Source: an uncultured bacterium (GTDB lineage Bacteria > Myxococcota_A > UBA9042 > PHBI01). Taken from it: a DNA stretch of 44,764 nucleotides. Location: the NCBI GenBank assembly GCA_938040325.1, contig CALHXW010000183.1:1-44764 (forward strand), read 5' to 3'. A program made the translations under genes and the position numbers. The notes under the pieces are model-generated. The model searched no databases. It saw nothing but the letters and a program-made list of their open reading frames with translations, and was not told where the DNA came from. Shown here piece by piece: positions 1 through 9,360 of the stretch; position 1 is the stretch's first letter, and the number at the start of each line of letters is the position of its first letter.

Positions 1-1522
1 TGTAGCGCGCGGACGTCGTCCGGGACTGACCTTGGAACCTCAGCAGACCAATGGTCCGAGTGACGGCGCGAATCCCGCCCAAGAAGGAACCATCGGCCAC
101 GATGGGCCGGTCTGAGCCCCCTCCCTTGACCGCCTCGCGAAGGTTGTCATGCAGGTCTCCAGCGCGGCCCATCAGCTGCTCGGCCGGGTAGGGGTCGAGC
201 GCGCCGACCAGCCGGGACTTGATAGGCTGGAGGTTGAGCAAGTCGTTCGTCTTGACGGCCACGAACGTGACGATGTTGCCGCGGTTGAGGAAGCGCTGGG
301 CCACCGCCAGGTTGATGAGCGCAATCTTGGCGTCGTGCTCGTGAAAGCCCGCGCTGAACGTCCCGACCACTCGGAAGTGGGCGCTCGACGGCAACATGCC
401 GTAAGGCCCAAGCATCTTGTTGTCGATGCCGCGCAGCGGCGTCACGAGCGTGATCTCGTCACCAACGTCGGCTTTGAGGCGCTTGCCCAGCTCCGAACCG
501 AGCACGATGCCAGGCAAGTCCGTCTTAAGCGGCATGAAGTCGGTGAACTCGCCTGGCGATGTGGTCGGTCCAACAGGCTGGCCCTTGAGGTCGACCGTCG
601 TCAACGACCCGCCCGCGCTACGGGCGTCTAGCACTCGAAGCCGAGCTTCTCGCTCAGGTAGCGCGACGCGGCGCTCGTCCCGCATCATCAACGACGCGTT
701 CGGCTCCGCCGGGTCCGCGCCCAGCACGACCGTCACGAGGGTGCCCTCGTCGAGGTTGAGCTGCTCGCCGGTCGCGCCCAGCTCCCAGCGGCCAGCAGGC
801 AGCTCCAGAGGCTTGCTGTAGCCGAGGCTGGCGCTGCCGAAGGGGACCGGGTCGCGTCGTCCGTAGTTCTCAACGGCGGGACCCGCCCGCGGGCGCAGCT
901 CCGTCGCTTTCGGTTGAGCGCGCAAGTCCAGCAGCCTCACGCGGACGTGACCTGCATCCGGCTGCGTTCGGTCTTCAACGTGGACCTCGTGGCCGCCGTC
1001 AGACACGACAAGGGTCAGCCAGGCACCGGATCCAGCATCGCGGACCTCGACGGTGTCGCCTCTTCGCTCAACAACCGCGGTGTCGGCAAGGGCATCCAGG
1101 GACCCCGTCACCATGATCTCTTCGACGTCGATGACGTCTGTGACGGTCTCAAGGTCGATGCCTTGAATCGTCGCGCCCGCTCGATACACGCCGCGTCCCA
1201 CCATCATCTCGTCAGCGGTCACCGGCGAGGCGGCGATGACGCCGTCCGTGGCTCGGACCCGCTCAATCACATCGCGGTAGGTGTCGAAGCGCGAGCTACG
1301 CGGGTGCACCACGAGGTGCGGGTAGAGCCCCAAGATGCGGTTTTGGAACTCCGCCTCAAAGCCGTTGGTGACGCTGAGGACGGCCGTCAGCGCAAACACG
1401 CCAAAGCCAATGCCGATCACCGAGATCAACGTCACGAGCGACAAGGTCGACGAGCGCCGCGACCTGACGATTCGGAGTGCGATCCAAGCGGTGAGCTTCA
1501 GCTGTGAGAAGAAGTGTCGCAG
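1..1522 (-). CDS. LolC/LolE-type lipoprotein-releasing ABC transporter permease, 5' part only (runs off left edge)
   Basis: About 507 codons are open to the window edge. The N-terminus is typical of LolC/LolE: a short cytoplasmic stretch, one membrane segment (about residues 27-50) and the family motif LSVTNGFE right after it (50-56). Further on, residues about 335-355 (LPGIVLGSELGKRLKADVGD) match the second conserved block of the periplasmic MacB/FtsX-like domain. In LolCDE such permeases lift lipoproteins out of the inner membrane for LolA; that role is inferred from the family. Oddities: an in-frame TAG lies just upstream and no ATG, GTG or TTG precedes the conserved N-terminus, so the start is probably CTG (1522 or 1501). 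The periplasmic part exceeds 450 residues before any second membrane segment, roughly twice the usual size, with an insertion at about 140-335. The C-terminal membrane segments lie outside the window. Divergent from the lipoprotein at 1711. Confidence 0.85.
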   Translation of the reverse strand, partial: MRHFFSQLKLTAWIALRIVRSRRSSTLSLVTLISVIGIGFGVFALTAVLSVTNGFEAEFQNRILGLYPHLVVHPRSSRFDTYRDVIERVRATDGVIAASPVTADEMMVGRGVYRAGATIQGIDLETVTDVIDVEEIMVTGSLDALADTAVVERRGDTVEVRDAGSGAWLTLVVSDGGHEVHVEDRTQPDAGHVRVRLLDLRAQPKATELRPRAGPAVENYGRRDPVPFGSASLGYSKPLELPAGRWELGATGEQLNLDEGTLVTVVLGADPAEPNASLMMRDERRVALPEREARLRVLDARSAGGSLTTVDLKGQPVGPTTSPGEFTDFMPLKTDLPGIVLGSELGKRLKADVGDEITLVTPLRGIDNKMLGPYGMLPSSAHFRVVGTFSAGFHEHDAKIALINLAVAQRFLNRGNIVTFVAVKTNDLLNLQPIKSRLVGALDPYPAEQLMGRAGDLHDNLREAVKGGGSDRPIVADGSFLGGIRAVTRTIGLLRFQGQSRTTSARY

Positions 1523-1710
1523 CGTTGCCTCGGGGTGCTATCCGGCCGCTTGCGTTGGCCGACCGAGCGGGAGCGGCGTTCAGGGTGTCCTTTCCCGCCT
1601 ACGCTCAGTGGTGTAAAAGCCTCGCTTCGAAGCCGTGGGGCCATTACCATTCGGCGAACCGCGGGACAAGCGACCCGGCAACCGCCGGCAGTGAAGTTGG
1701 AGTTAGAAGA

Positions 1711-3516
1711 ATGAAGCGACGTCTATGGAACCCATCCAGGTCAGCGGCGTACCTCGCTGCGTTCGCGCTCGTGCCAGCCGCCATCGCCGGTTGTGGCGAC
1801 GACGACAACGGCAACAGCGACGCTGACACGCCGCTCTTCGACAGCGGCTCTTTCCCCGACGCAGACACGTTCAACACTGACACCGGAACCCCGATCGACA
1901 CGTTCGTGGGTACGGACACGACGCCGCCGCCGGACACCACGCCGCCCGACCTCGTGCCCGACCTCGACCCGCCCGTCATCGTCTCGACGTTCCCGGCCGC
2001 CGATACCGACGACGTCCAGCTCCCGTTCGTCGTGTCGGTGACGTTCAACGAGCCGGTCTACGCACCTACCATCGCGACACAGACGATTCAGCTCGTCGAC
2101 AACCGCGGCAACCAGCTGCCCGGCAAGATCTGCGTCGCCGACACCGAGTGCGCCGCTGCCGACGGTCAGATGAGCCAAGGCTCGTGCGCCCAGCTCGCCA
2201 CCGGTGAGCGCCGCTGCAAGCCCTTCCTCAAGCAAGACCAAGCGACCGCCAGCTTCACGCCCGACGCTACGCTGCTCGCGCTCGCCACTCCCTACGCAGT
2301 GCGCGTGGTCGGCAACATCATCACCGACGTTGCCGGCAACAAGTACATCGCCTCGGAGGACTTCTGGTTCACGACGGCCAACTTCCCCAACCAGGAGAAG
2401 TTCCGCGAGGTCGCAGCGCGCTACGCGCCCGACATCAAGAGCGGCGTTGACGGTGGTACCGCGCAGACTCAGGTCCCGACCAAGTTCGACATCGACGGCG
2501 ACTGGGACATGTCCAACAACCGCGACTACCTCAACACGACCGCGACTCAGATCGTGCCAGCCATCTACTACACGGTCGCTGAGACGAAGACGCACTACTA
2601 CATCACCTACCTCTACTACTTCCCGTGGGTGAATCACTCGCAGCCCGCGTTCACGCACGGCAACGGCACCAACGGAATCGTCATCACCGTCGAGAAGGCT
2701 CGCGGCGGCCAGGCAGAGCGACCGATCGCCGTCCACACCTACTTCAAGGAAAACGACAAGGAGGAGAACTTCGCGTACGTGACCGAAGAGAGTGGGATTG
2801 CCCCCGGCAACAACTTCCAGTCGGACTGGCGCGTGATGAACCGCTTCCCGCAGGCTGAGCTCTTCCCGAACAACCGATTCACCTCATGGATCTCGGCGAA
2901 AGACCACCAGTCATGCGCCTACATCGATGAGCCCAGCGGTGTGCTCCCGAAGTGCGAGCTGAGCGACTTCATCCGCAACGGCGACCACCTTGCGTTCGCC
3001 TACAACAACGGTGCGCCCACGCCCGTGACCAAGGTCGGCGGGACGTCATGGCCCAAGAACATGGCGGAGGCCGGCGTCACGTCGTTCGGCTACGCCTTGA
3101 TCCCGACGCTGACGACACTGTGGCCCCGTCGCTGGGAGACCGGCAACAGCGCTATCTACGAGATCACGACCTACACCTACGAGGCAGATGGTGGTCGTCC
3201 CGGACCGCCCAGTGACCTCACCAGCAAGATTGTCGACTCCCTTGGCAACAACTTCACGGCCTACGGTCGCCCGCCATGGAGCTGGGACTTCGACCCGGCT
3301 ATCGGCTCCGGCTCGAACGGCGGCTTCGCCAACATCACCCAAGGCCAGATCAACCTCGACCCGTCCTGGTACATGTGGGAGCGGCATCGTCCGCTGGCGA
3401 CAAACTCCATGATGGAGTACGACGCCGCCGCCGGTACGGGCTGGTCGCACGACTACTGCTTCAACGGCTACCTCTACATCGACATTCGCGGGACCGATCC
3501 CGCGTGTCCACAGTAG
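1711..3516 (+). CDS. Lipoprotein with SbsA-type Ig-like (Big_5) domain
   Basis: 601 residues. The ATG has GGAG eight bases upstream (1699-1702); an in-frame GTG further upstream would put the signal peptide far from the N-terminus. Signal peptide with lipobox A-I-A-G-C (Cys28), followed by an acidic Asp/Thr-rich linker to about residue 85, typical of surface lipoproteins in this group. Residues about 88-225 form one SbsA/Big_5-like Ig fold (the ...FPAADTDDV...VSVTFNEPV... start and a FWFTT end), interrupted by a small four-Cys insertion. Residues about 230-601 are rich in Tyr, Trp and Asn (FDIDGDWD, YYITYLYYFPW) and I cannot assign them to a family. Probably anchored in the outer membrane. 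Divergent from the LolC/E-like permease gene, so a shared regulatory region of about 190 bases is possible. Confidence 0.85.
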   Translation: MKRRLWNPSRSAAYLAAFALVPAAIAGCGDDDNGNSDADTPLFDSGSFPDADTFNTDTGTPIDTFVGTDTTPPPDTTPPDLVPDLDPPVIVSTFPAADTDDVQLPFVVSVTFNEPVYAPTIATQTIQLVDNRGNQLPGKICVADTECAAADGQMSQGSCAQLATGERRCKPFLKQDQATASFTPDATLLALATPYAVRVVGNIITDVAGNKYIASEDFWFTTANFPNQEKFREVAARYAPDIKSGVDGGTAQTQVPTKFDIDGDWDMSNNRDYLNTTATQIVPAIYYTVAETKTHYYITYLYYFPWVNHSQPAFTHGNGTNGIVITVEKARGGQAERPIAVHTYFKENDKEENFAYVTEESGIAPGNNFQSDWRVMNRFPQAELFPNNRFTSWISAKDHQSCAYIDEPSGVLPKCELSDFIRNGDHLAFAYNNGAPTPVTKVGGTSWPKNMAEAGVTSFGYALIPTLTTLWPRRWETGNSAIYEITTYTYEADGGRPGPPSDLTSKIVDSLGNNFTAYGRPPWSWDFDPAIGSGSNGGFANITQGQINLDPSWYMWERHRPLATNSMMEYDAAAGTGWSHDYCFNGYLYIDIRGTDPACPQ

Positions 3517-3684
3517 CGAGTAGCGCGGAATGCGGAGCCCGCGTCCCACGTGCATGGCGTCTACTGCGCCGCCGTGGGGCCGCGGTCACCAACCGAGTCA
3601 GGTGACTCGGACACGCCGCGCGCAAGGCACGCGCGCCGGGCTCGCGGCTCCGCCAACAACATCTTAGGTGGGGGAGCGACAGTG

Positions 3685-6600
3685 ATGAAGCGGATGACCA
3701 ACTCTGCGCCGCCGGCCGTGTCGTTGTGGTCGCTCTGGCGGACGGCTGCCGTCATCGTTGGGCTTGGGGTCGCTCTCACGTGCGCGCACTCAACGCCTGC
3801 CCAAGCGAGCACAGCGACCCTCACACCGAGTGCCGACGCCACGCTCTACGAGAGCGCGTCCGGTGCCCTCTCTGGGGGCGGCGGGACGCGTCTGTTTGTG
3901 GGCCGGACCAACCAGTCCAGCGACAGCATTCGGCGCGGACTCGTTCGTTTCGACCTGACGGGCTTGCCCGCCGGTGCGGTCATCGAGACCGCCACGCTCA
4001 CGCTGACTGCCGAGTCCGGAAGCGCTGCAGGCGCGATCGCGCTGCACCGTGTCGCGCAGCCTTGGGGTGAGGGGACGGTGGTGCCCTCGGGCTCAGGCGG
4101 CGGCGGCGGTGCCGCGGCCGCAGGAGATGCGACCTGGCTCGAGGCCGTGAAAGGGGCCTCTGCCTGGGCAACCGCGGGTGGGGACTTCGCGGCGACGGCA
4201 AGCGCTTCCACTGCATCGCCGACCTCGGGCCCAGCTGTCTGGACGGGGGCTGGGTTGGTCGCCGACCTCACGGCCTGGCGCGCCGACTCGACCACCAACC
4301 ACGGCTGGCTCCTACTTGGCGACGAGTCGATGGGGCAGACAGCGATCAGCTTCACAGCGCGTGAGGCCGGCGCCGGTGCGCCTACCCTCGCCGTGTCCTT
4401 TTCGGTGTGCGGCGATAACACCTGCGGCGCGAGCGAGTCCGCTGCTGATTGTCCAGCCGACTGCCCGGCCGACTGTGGCGACGGCATCGCAACCCACGCA
4501 GAGGTCTGCGACGATGCAGACTTGAGTGGGGCCACATGCACTGGCGAGGGCTTCGATGGCGGCGCGTTGGCCTGCAGTCAGGACTGCTTGGCGCTCGACA
4601 CGTCGGCATGCACGACCTGTGGAGACGCCTTGTGCGAGGCGCCTTCGGAGACGACCGCCACGTGTCCGGACGACTGCGGCACGGCCTGTGGCGATGACGT
4701 CTGCAATGGCGATGAGGCCGGCGTCAGCTGCCCTGGCGACTGTCCCTCGGACTGTGGTGACGGCGCAATCACCCACGACGAGGTCTGCGAAGCGAGCGAT
4801 GTGGGGAGCGCGACGTGCGTTAGCGAGGGCTTTGACGAGGGCACCATCGCTTGCGCAGTGGACTGCACGGCCCTCGACACCAGCGGCTGCAACGCATGTG
4901 GCGACACGGTGTGCGCCGGGAGCGAGACGACTGCATCGTGCCCTGCTGACTGCGGCACTGACTGCGGGGACGGTGCCTGCAACGGAACAGAGTCATCGGC
5001 CACATGTTTCGCCGACTGCGGCTCAAGCTGCGGCGATACGGTCTGCAACGGCGATGAGTCCACGGTCGACTGCGCCGCCGACTGCGGCAGCGACTGCGGC
5101 GACGGGGCCTGCAATGGCGACGAGACATCCGCGGTCTGCCCAGACGACTGCGGCGTGAGCTGCGGCGACGGTGCCTGCAACGGCGGCGAGCTACCCTCGA
5201 CCTGCGAGGCGGACTGCCCGTCCGAGTGTGGAGATGGCGTCATCACGCATGACGAGGTCTGCGACGGCGACGTGCTTGGCGGCGCGACCTGTGCGACCGA
5301 AGGGTATGATGAAGGCGGGCTCGGCTGCACCGCAAGCTGTGACGCGCTCGACGAGGATGGCTGCACGCGCTGTGGCGACGGAAACTGCAACGGCAGCGAA
5401 GTCAGCGCGACATGCCCCGAAGACTGTGGAGCCACGTGTGGTGACGGCGTCATCACGGCCCCTGAGCTCTGCGACGACGGCAGCGGCCCGACGATCGTTG
5501 AGACGGTTTCGCTGGGTGGCTCGGCCGACGGCTTAAGCTTCGGGCCCGGCGGTCAGCTTGTCGTCGCGTCTTCCGATCTCGGCGGTGTCGTCGTCTACGA
5601 CAGCGTCGTGATGGCTGCGGCAACGCAGACGATCCCAGTGAGCGGAGAGCTCGGTGGGGTGGCCATCGCCGCCCATGGTGCTGTCTACGTCGCGCGGCCC
5701 GCTGCGGGCCTCATCGCCGTGCTCGATCTCGCCGCGGGCAACGTCGTAGGCGTTGTGCCGAGCTCTGGGCAGCTGCCGACGCCGGTGGACGCCGTGTTCC
5801 GCGCCGACGGCGCGATGATCGTCGTCTCTGACAGTTTCGGTGCGCTCACGCTCGTGAACTGGGCGAGTGGCGTCGTTCAGGGAAGCCTCGGCGCGGCAAC
5901 CGGCGACTCGGCGATCAGCCTTGCTGGACCTCGCCGAGCGGTCGTGGCCCGTGCGGGGGCGCTGGTGATTGTAGACCTCACCACGGGCATCCAGCAGCAA
6001 GAGCTCATCGCCGCAACCGACCTTGGACTCATCGACATCTACGGGTTGGCTGCGGCCGCGAACGGCACGTCGTTTGTCACAGGCGAGACGGCCGATGGCA
6101 GCCTCGTGTTGGTGAAGGTCTCCGCCAACGGCACCATCGACGCGGTCGTGCCGTTTCCCGGGGCGCAGTCGGTCGGCCCGGTCGCGATCGGCCCAGAGGG
6201 TCGTGTGTACATCGCCGTTGACGACACGTTGGCCCTGATGACGGTCGGCAACGACAACCTACTCGCCGACGCCTGCCGGACCGACTGTGCACCCGCCCGG
6301 TGCGGTGACGGCGCGGTGGATACCGATGAAGAGTGCGACGATGCAGACGCCGACGACGCAGACGGCTGCACCCAGTGTGAGATTGTGGTCGGCTGGGCAT
6401 GCAACCTCGACGTCAGCCCAACGCTCTGCATCGAAAGCTGCGGCGACGGTGCGGTCAACCCGCTCGAGGCATGCGATGACGGTGGCAACGAGACCGGCGA
6501 CGGCTGCGATGAGCTCTGCCGCGTTGAGCCAGGCTGGGCGTGTGACGACGAGCCTTCGGCATGCAGCGCCAGTGCGTGTGGCGATGGGATCATTGCCGCC

Positions 6601-9066
6601 GGCGAGACCTGTGAAGACCTCAACCTGAGCCTCGGTGACGGCTGCGTTGGCTGCGAGGTGCAGCCTGGCTGGTCGTGTGGAACCACCGTCCCATCCGAGT
6701 GCGACAACAGCTGCGGTGATGGCGTCGTCGACCCTCTTGAGGCCTGCGACGACGGCGGTATCGCGACCGGTGATGGCTGCGGCGCCACCTGCTCGGTCGA
6801 AGACGGCTGGGTCTGTGAGGTTGCTGGGGGAGCTACGGCGAGCGTCTGCAGCGCATCCAGCTGCGGTGATGGCGCTGTCGCGGGCACAGAGGGCTGCGAC
6901 GACGCCAACGATGATGGCGGTGACGGCTGTAGCGCGTGTCAGGTCGAGCCCGGTTGGGTATGCCTCGGCGCGCCTTCGAGCTGTTCCAACACCTGCGGCA
7001 ATGGGACCCTCGACACCGGAGAGATGTGCGACGACGGCAACGCCAACGGTGACGACGGCTGCACGCCGTCGTGCGTCGTCATGCAAGGATGGAACTGCGA
7101 CAGCGTCGGCGACGACTGCGTGGCCGAGTCCTGCGGTGACGGGATCACGGCAGGCGCAGAGAGCTGCGATGACGGCAACGGATTCTCCGGGGATGGCTGC
7201 ACCGCGTGCGAGCCCGATCCAGGCTGGGTCTGCGACCCATCAACAACGCCCTCTGACTGTGCAAGCTCGTGTGGCGACGGAGCTCTCGATCCGCTTGAGG
7301 CCTGCGACGACGGTGGCTCCGCCGCTGGTGACGGCTGCTCTCCGAACTGCGTCGTCGAGGCAGGGTGGGCGTGCATGCCGCCAAGCGAGGACGGCCCGTC
7401 GGTGTGCGCGGCAGCGTCCTGTGGCGACGGAATTCGCTCAGGGATGGAAGCGTGTGACGACGGCAATGGCGAGCCGGGCGACGGCTGTGACGGCTGCGCA
7501 CTTGAGGCTGGCTGGGTCTGCGACGGCACCACGGTACCGGGGAGCTGCGCGGAGAGCTGTGGTGACGGGGTGCTCGACGCGCTTGAGGCGTGCGATGACG
7601 GCGGCCTCGTGAGTGGCGACGGCTGCGGGCCTTCCTGCACGGTCGAGGCGGGCTGGGCCTGCCCGGGCGAAGGGACGCCATGCGGCGCGGCGCAGTGCGG
7701 AGATGGGATCATCGCCGGTGCTGAGACGTGTGAAGACGGCAACAGCGCGAGTGGAGACGGCTGTGCGCTATGCAGCATTGAAGCTGGCTGGGCATGCGAC
7801 GCGACGACGTGCGAGAACACCTGCGGCGACGGCGTTGTGGATGCGCTCGAGAGCTGTGACGACGGCGGTATCGTCAGCGGCGACGGGTGCGGAGGCTCCT
7901 GCCTCATTGAGCCCGGCTGGGGCTGCGACCCGAGTGGCTGTTTTGCGCTGGCGTGTGGGGATGGTGCCGTCGCTGGCGACGAGTCCTGCGACGACGGCAA
8001 CAGCCTAAGCGGCGACGGGTGCAGCGGTTGTCAGCTCGAAGCCGGCTGGGTGTGCGATGACCTCGCTCCGAGTGGCTGCGTGGCGTCTTGTGGCGACGGC
8101 AACACCGATGACCATGAGGTCTGCGATGACGGTGGCATCGCGCCGGGCGACGGTTGTTCGCCGAACTGCACGGTCGAGGAGGGCTGGAGCTGCGGTGGGG
8201 CCGGGTGTTCGCCGCTTTGCGGAGACGGGCAGGTGCTCGGTGGCGAGGTCTGTGACGATGGCAACATTGCGATTGGTGACGGCTGCGACGCGGACTGTTC
8301 GGTCGAGGTTGGATGGATCTGCGACGCTGAGGGCTGCGATGCGGTTTGTGGCGACGGTATCGCCGTCAGTGCAGAGCAGTGCGATGACGGGGACCTCGAC
8401 GACGGTGACGGCTGCAACTCCGACTGCCTCAGCGAGGATGGGTGGTCGTGTGTCGGCTCGCCTAGCAGCTGCACAGAGGATGAGATCTGCGGCGACGGTC
8501 AGGTCACTGGGGACGAAGAGTGCGACGACGGCGGCCAGACCCCTGGCGACGGCTGCGATGCGGACTGTGACGCCGAGGAGGGCTGGACCTGCACAGCTAG
8601 CGGCTGCGCCGAGACCGACAGCGACGGCGATGGCCTCTCCGACCGCGAGGAGCAGGAGCTTGGGACCGAGCCGCTCGATGGCGACACCGACGATGATGGC
8701 GTCAGCGATGGTGCCGAGGTTAGCAAGGGCACAGACCCGACACTCAAGGACACCGACAGCGACGGCCTTGACGACTTCAACGAGATGATTGCCGCGACCA
8801 ACCCGCTTGTCGCCGACAGTGACGAGGACGGCGTCCTCGACGGTGCTGACAATTGCCCCGTCAACGAAAACGCCAACCAGCGTGACCTCGACAGCGACGG
8901 ACTTGGCGACGTGTGCGACCCCGACCCGGGGGTCGAGCCAGCGGTCCTCTTTGGCGGCAGCGGTTGCCGCGCCGCGAGCGGTTCCGACGCCGGGTGGTTG
9001 TTCACGATCGGACTCGTGGGCTGGTTTGCCTGGCGACGCCGCGACCACGCCCGCCTCGCAGCCTAG
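3685..9066 (+). CDS. Giant secreted Cys-repeat protein with MYXO-CTERM sorting tail
   Basis: 1793 residues from ATG 3685 (GGGGAG at 3671-3676; GTG 3682 is also possible). Order of parts: signal/membrane segment (about 15-35); a DNRLRE-type beta-sandwich domain (about 38-245); a first Cys-rich block with short repeats of the form CGDxxCNGxE...C..DC (to about 600); a Gly/Val-rich region without cysteines resembling a six- or seven-bladed propeller (about 605-865, inferred); seventeen Myxococcus-type Cys-rich repeats of about 45 residues (CGDG....E.CDDG....GDGC..C...GW.C); four or five TSP3 calcium-binding repeats (DSDGDGLSD type, about 1645-1750); and a C-terminal tail with Gly-Ser-Gly-Cys, a hydrophobic stretch and an Arg cluster (WRRRDH), the MYXO-CTERM layout. 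Such tails are processed and anchored at the cell surface. Likely an adhesion or surface-matrix protein; the ligand is unknown. Confidence 0.9.
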   Translation: MKRMTNSAPPAVSLWSLWRTAAVIVGLGVALTCAHSTPAQASTATLTPSADATLYESASGALSGGGGTRLFVGRTNQSSDSIRRGLVRFDLTGLPAGAVIETATLTLTAESGSAAGAIALHRVAQPWGEGTVVPSGSGGGGGAAAAGDATWLEAVKGASAWATAGGDFAATASASTASPTSGPAVWTGAGLVADLTAWRADSTTNHGWLLLGDESMGQTAISFTAREAGAGAPTLAVSFSVCGDNTCGASESAADCPADCPADCGDGIATHAEVCDDADLSGATCTGEGFDGGALACSQDCLALDTSACTTCGDALCEAPSETTATCPDDCGTACGDDVCNGDEAGVSCPGDCPSDCGDGAITHDEVCEASDVGSATCVSEGFDEGTIACAVDCTALDTSGCNACGDTVCAGSETTASCPADCGTDCGDGACNGTESSATCFADCGSSCGDTVCNGDESTVDCAADCGSDCGDGACNGDETSAVCPDDCGVSCGDGACNGGELPSTCEADCPSECGDGVITHDEVCDGDVLGGATCATEGYDEGGLGCTASCDALDEDGCTRCGDGNCNGSEVSATCPEDCGATCGDGVITAPELCDDGSGPTIVETVSLGGSADGLSFGPGGQLVVASSDLGGVVVYDSVVMAAATQTIPVSGELGGVAIAAHGAVYVARPAAGLIAVLDLAAGNVVGVVPSSGQLPTPVDAVFRADGAMIVVSDSFGALTLVNWASGVVQGSLGAATGDSAISLAGPRRAVVARAGALVIVDLTTGIQQQELIAATDLGLIDIYGLAAAANGTSFVTGETADGSLVLVKVSANGTIDAVVPFPGAQSVGPVAIGPEGRVYIAVDDTLALMTVGNDNLLADACRTDCAPARCGDGAVDTDEECDDADADDADGCTQCEIVVGWACNLDVSPTLCIESCGDGAVNPLEACDDGGNETGDGCDELCRVEPGWACDDEPSACSASACGDGIIAAGETCEDLNLSLGDGCVGCEVQPGWSCGTTVPSECDNSCGDGVVDPLEACDDGGIATGDGCGATCSVEDGWVCEVAGGATASVCSASSCGDGAVAGTEGCDDANDDGGDGCSACQVEPGWVCLGAPSSCSNTCGNGTLDTGEMCDDGNANGDDGCTPSCVVMQGWNCDSVGDDCVAESCGDGITAGAESCDDGNGFSGDGCTACEPDPGWVCDPSTTPSDCASSCGDGALDPLEACDDGGSAAGDGCSPNCVVEAGWACMPPSEDGPSVCAAASCGDGIRSGMEACDDGNGEPGDGCDGCALEAGWVCDGTTVPGSCAESCGDGVLDALEACDDGGLVSGDGCGPSCTVEAGWACPGEGTPCGAAQCGDGIIAGAETCEDGNSASGDGCALCSIEAGWACDATTCENTCGDGVVDALESCDDGGIVSGDGCGGSCLIEPGWGCDPSGCFALACGDGAVAGDESCDDGNSLSGDGCSGCQLEAGWVCDDLAPSGCVASCGDGNTDDHEVCDDGGIAPGDGCSPNCTVEEGWSCGGAGCSPLCGDGQVLGGEVCDDGNIAIGDGCDADCSVEVGWICDAEGCDAVCGDGIAVSAEQCDDGDLDDGDGCNSDCLSEDGWSCVGSPSSCTEDEICGDGQVTGDEECDDGGQTPGDGCDADCDAEEGWTCTASGCAETDSDGDGLSDREEQELGTEPLDGDTDDDGVSDGAEVSKGTDPTLKDTDSDGLDDFNEMIAATNPLVADSDEDGVLDGADNCPVNENANQRDLDSDGLGDVCDPDPGVEPAVLFGGSGCRAASGSDAGWLFTIGLVGWFAWRRRDHARLAA
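6300..8613 (+). repeat. Seventeen tandem Cys-rich repeat units inside the 1793-residue protein
   Basis: Each unit is about 130-150 bases and encodes CGDG....E.CDDG....GDGC..C...GW.C. Units 1-14 alternate strictly between one form with two residues between the paired cysteines (GDGCVGC) and one with three (GDGCGATC). Units 15-17 are all the three-residue form. This points to growth by duplication of a two-unit block. Confidence 0.85.
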
Positions 9067-9360
9067 CGTGAGCGTCTTCGCCGCTGCCACGACCGATGAG
9101 GCTGCGGGTTCGTGTTGCTCTCTGACGGGCTGAGGTTCGCCGACGCGTGAACGAAGGCTTTGGACGGGGCGTCACGTGCTCGCCTGCCGGGTTCGCGAAC
9201 GGGACCAACCTCAGGCTGGTTGGCGCCGGAACACCTGCGCTATGCTGGTTGGAGTTGTCCCCAGCAAGCGGATCGCGTAACGAACTGCGTTCAACTAAAG
9301 TGAAGCGATGCGTTTCCGCGAGGCTCTTGCTGTCCGGGAGCACCAGCGCCAGGAGAGAAC

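Noticed and set aside
3593..3610. Perfect hairpin CCGAGTCA-GG-TGACTCGG between two plus-strand genes
   Set aside because: Short stem with no T-run and no conserved partner; could be a weak terminator or operator, but the evidence is too thin to list.
9191..9200. Palindrome GTTCGCGAAC upstream of aroF
   Set aside because: Ten bases, no second copy seen nearby, expected by chance in GC-rich DNA.
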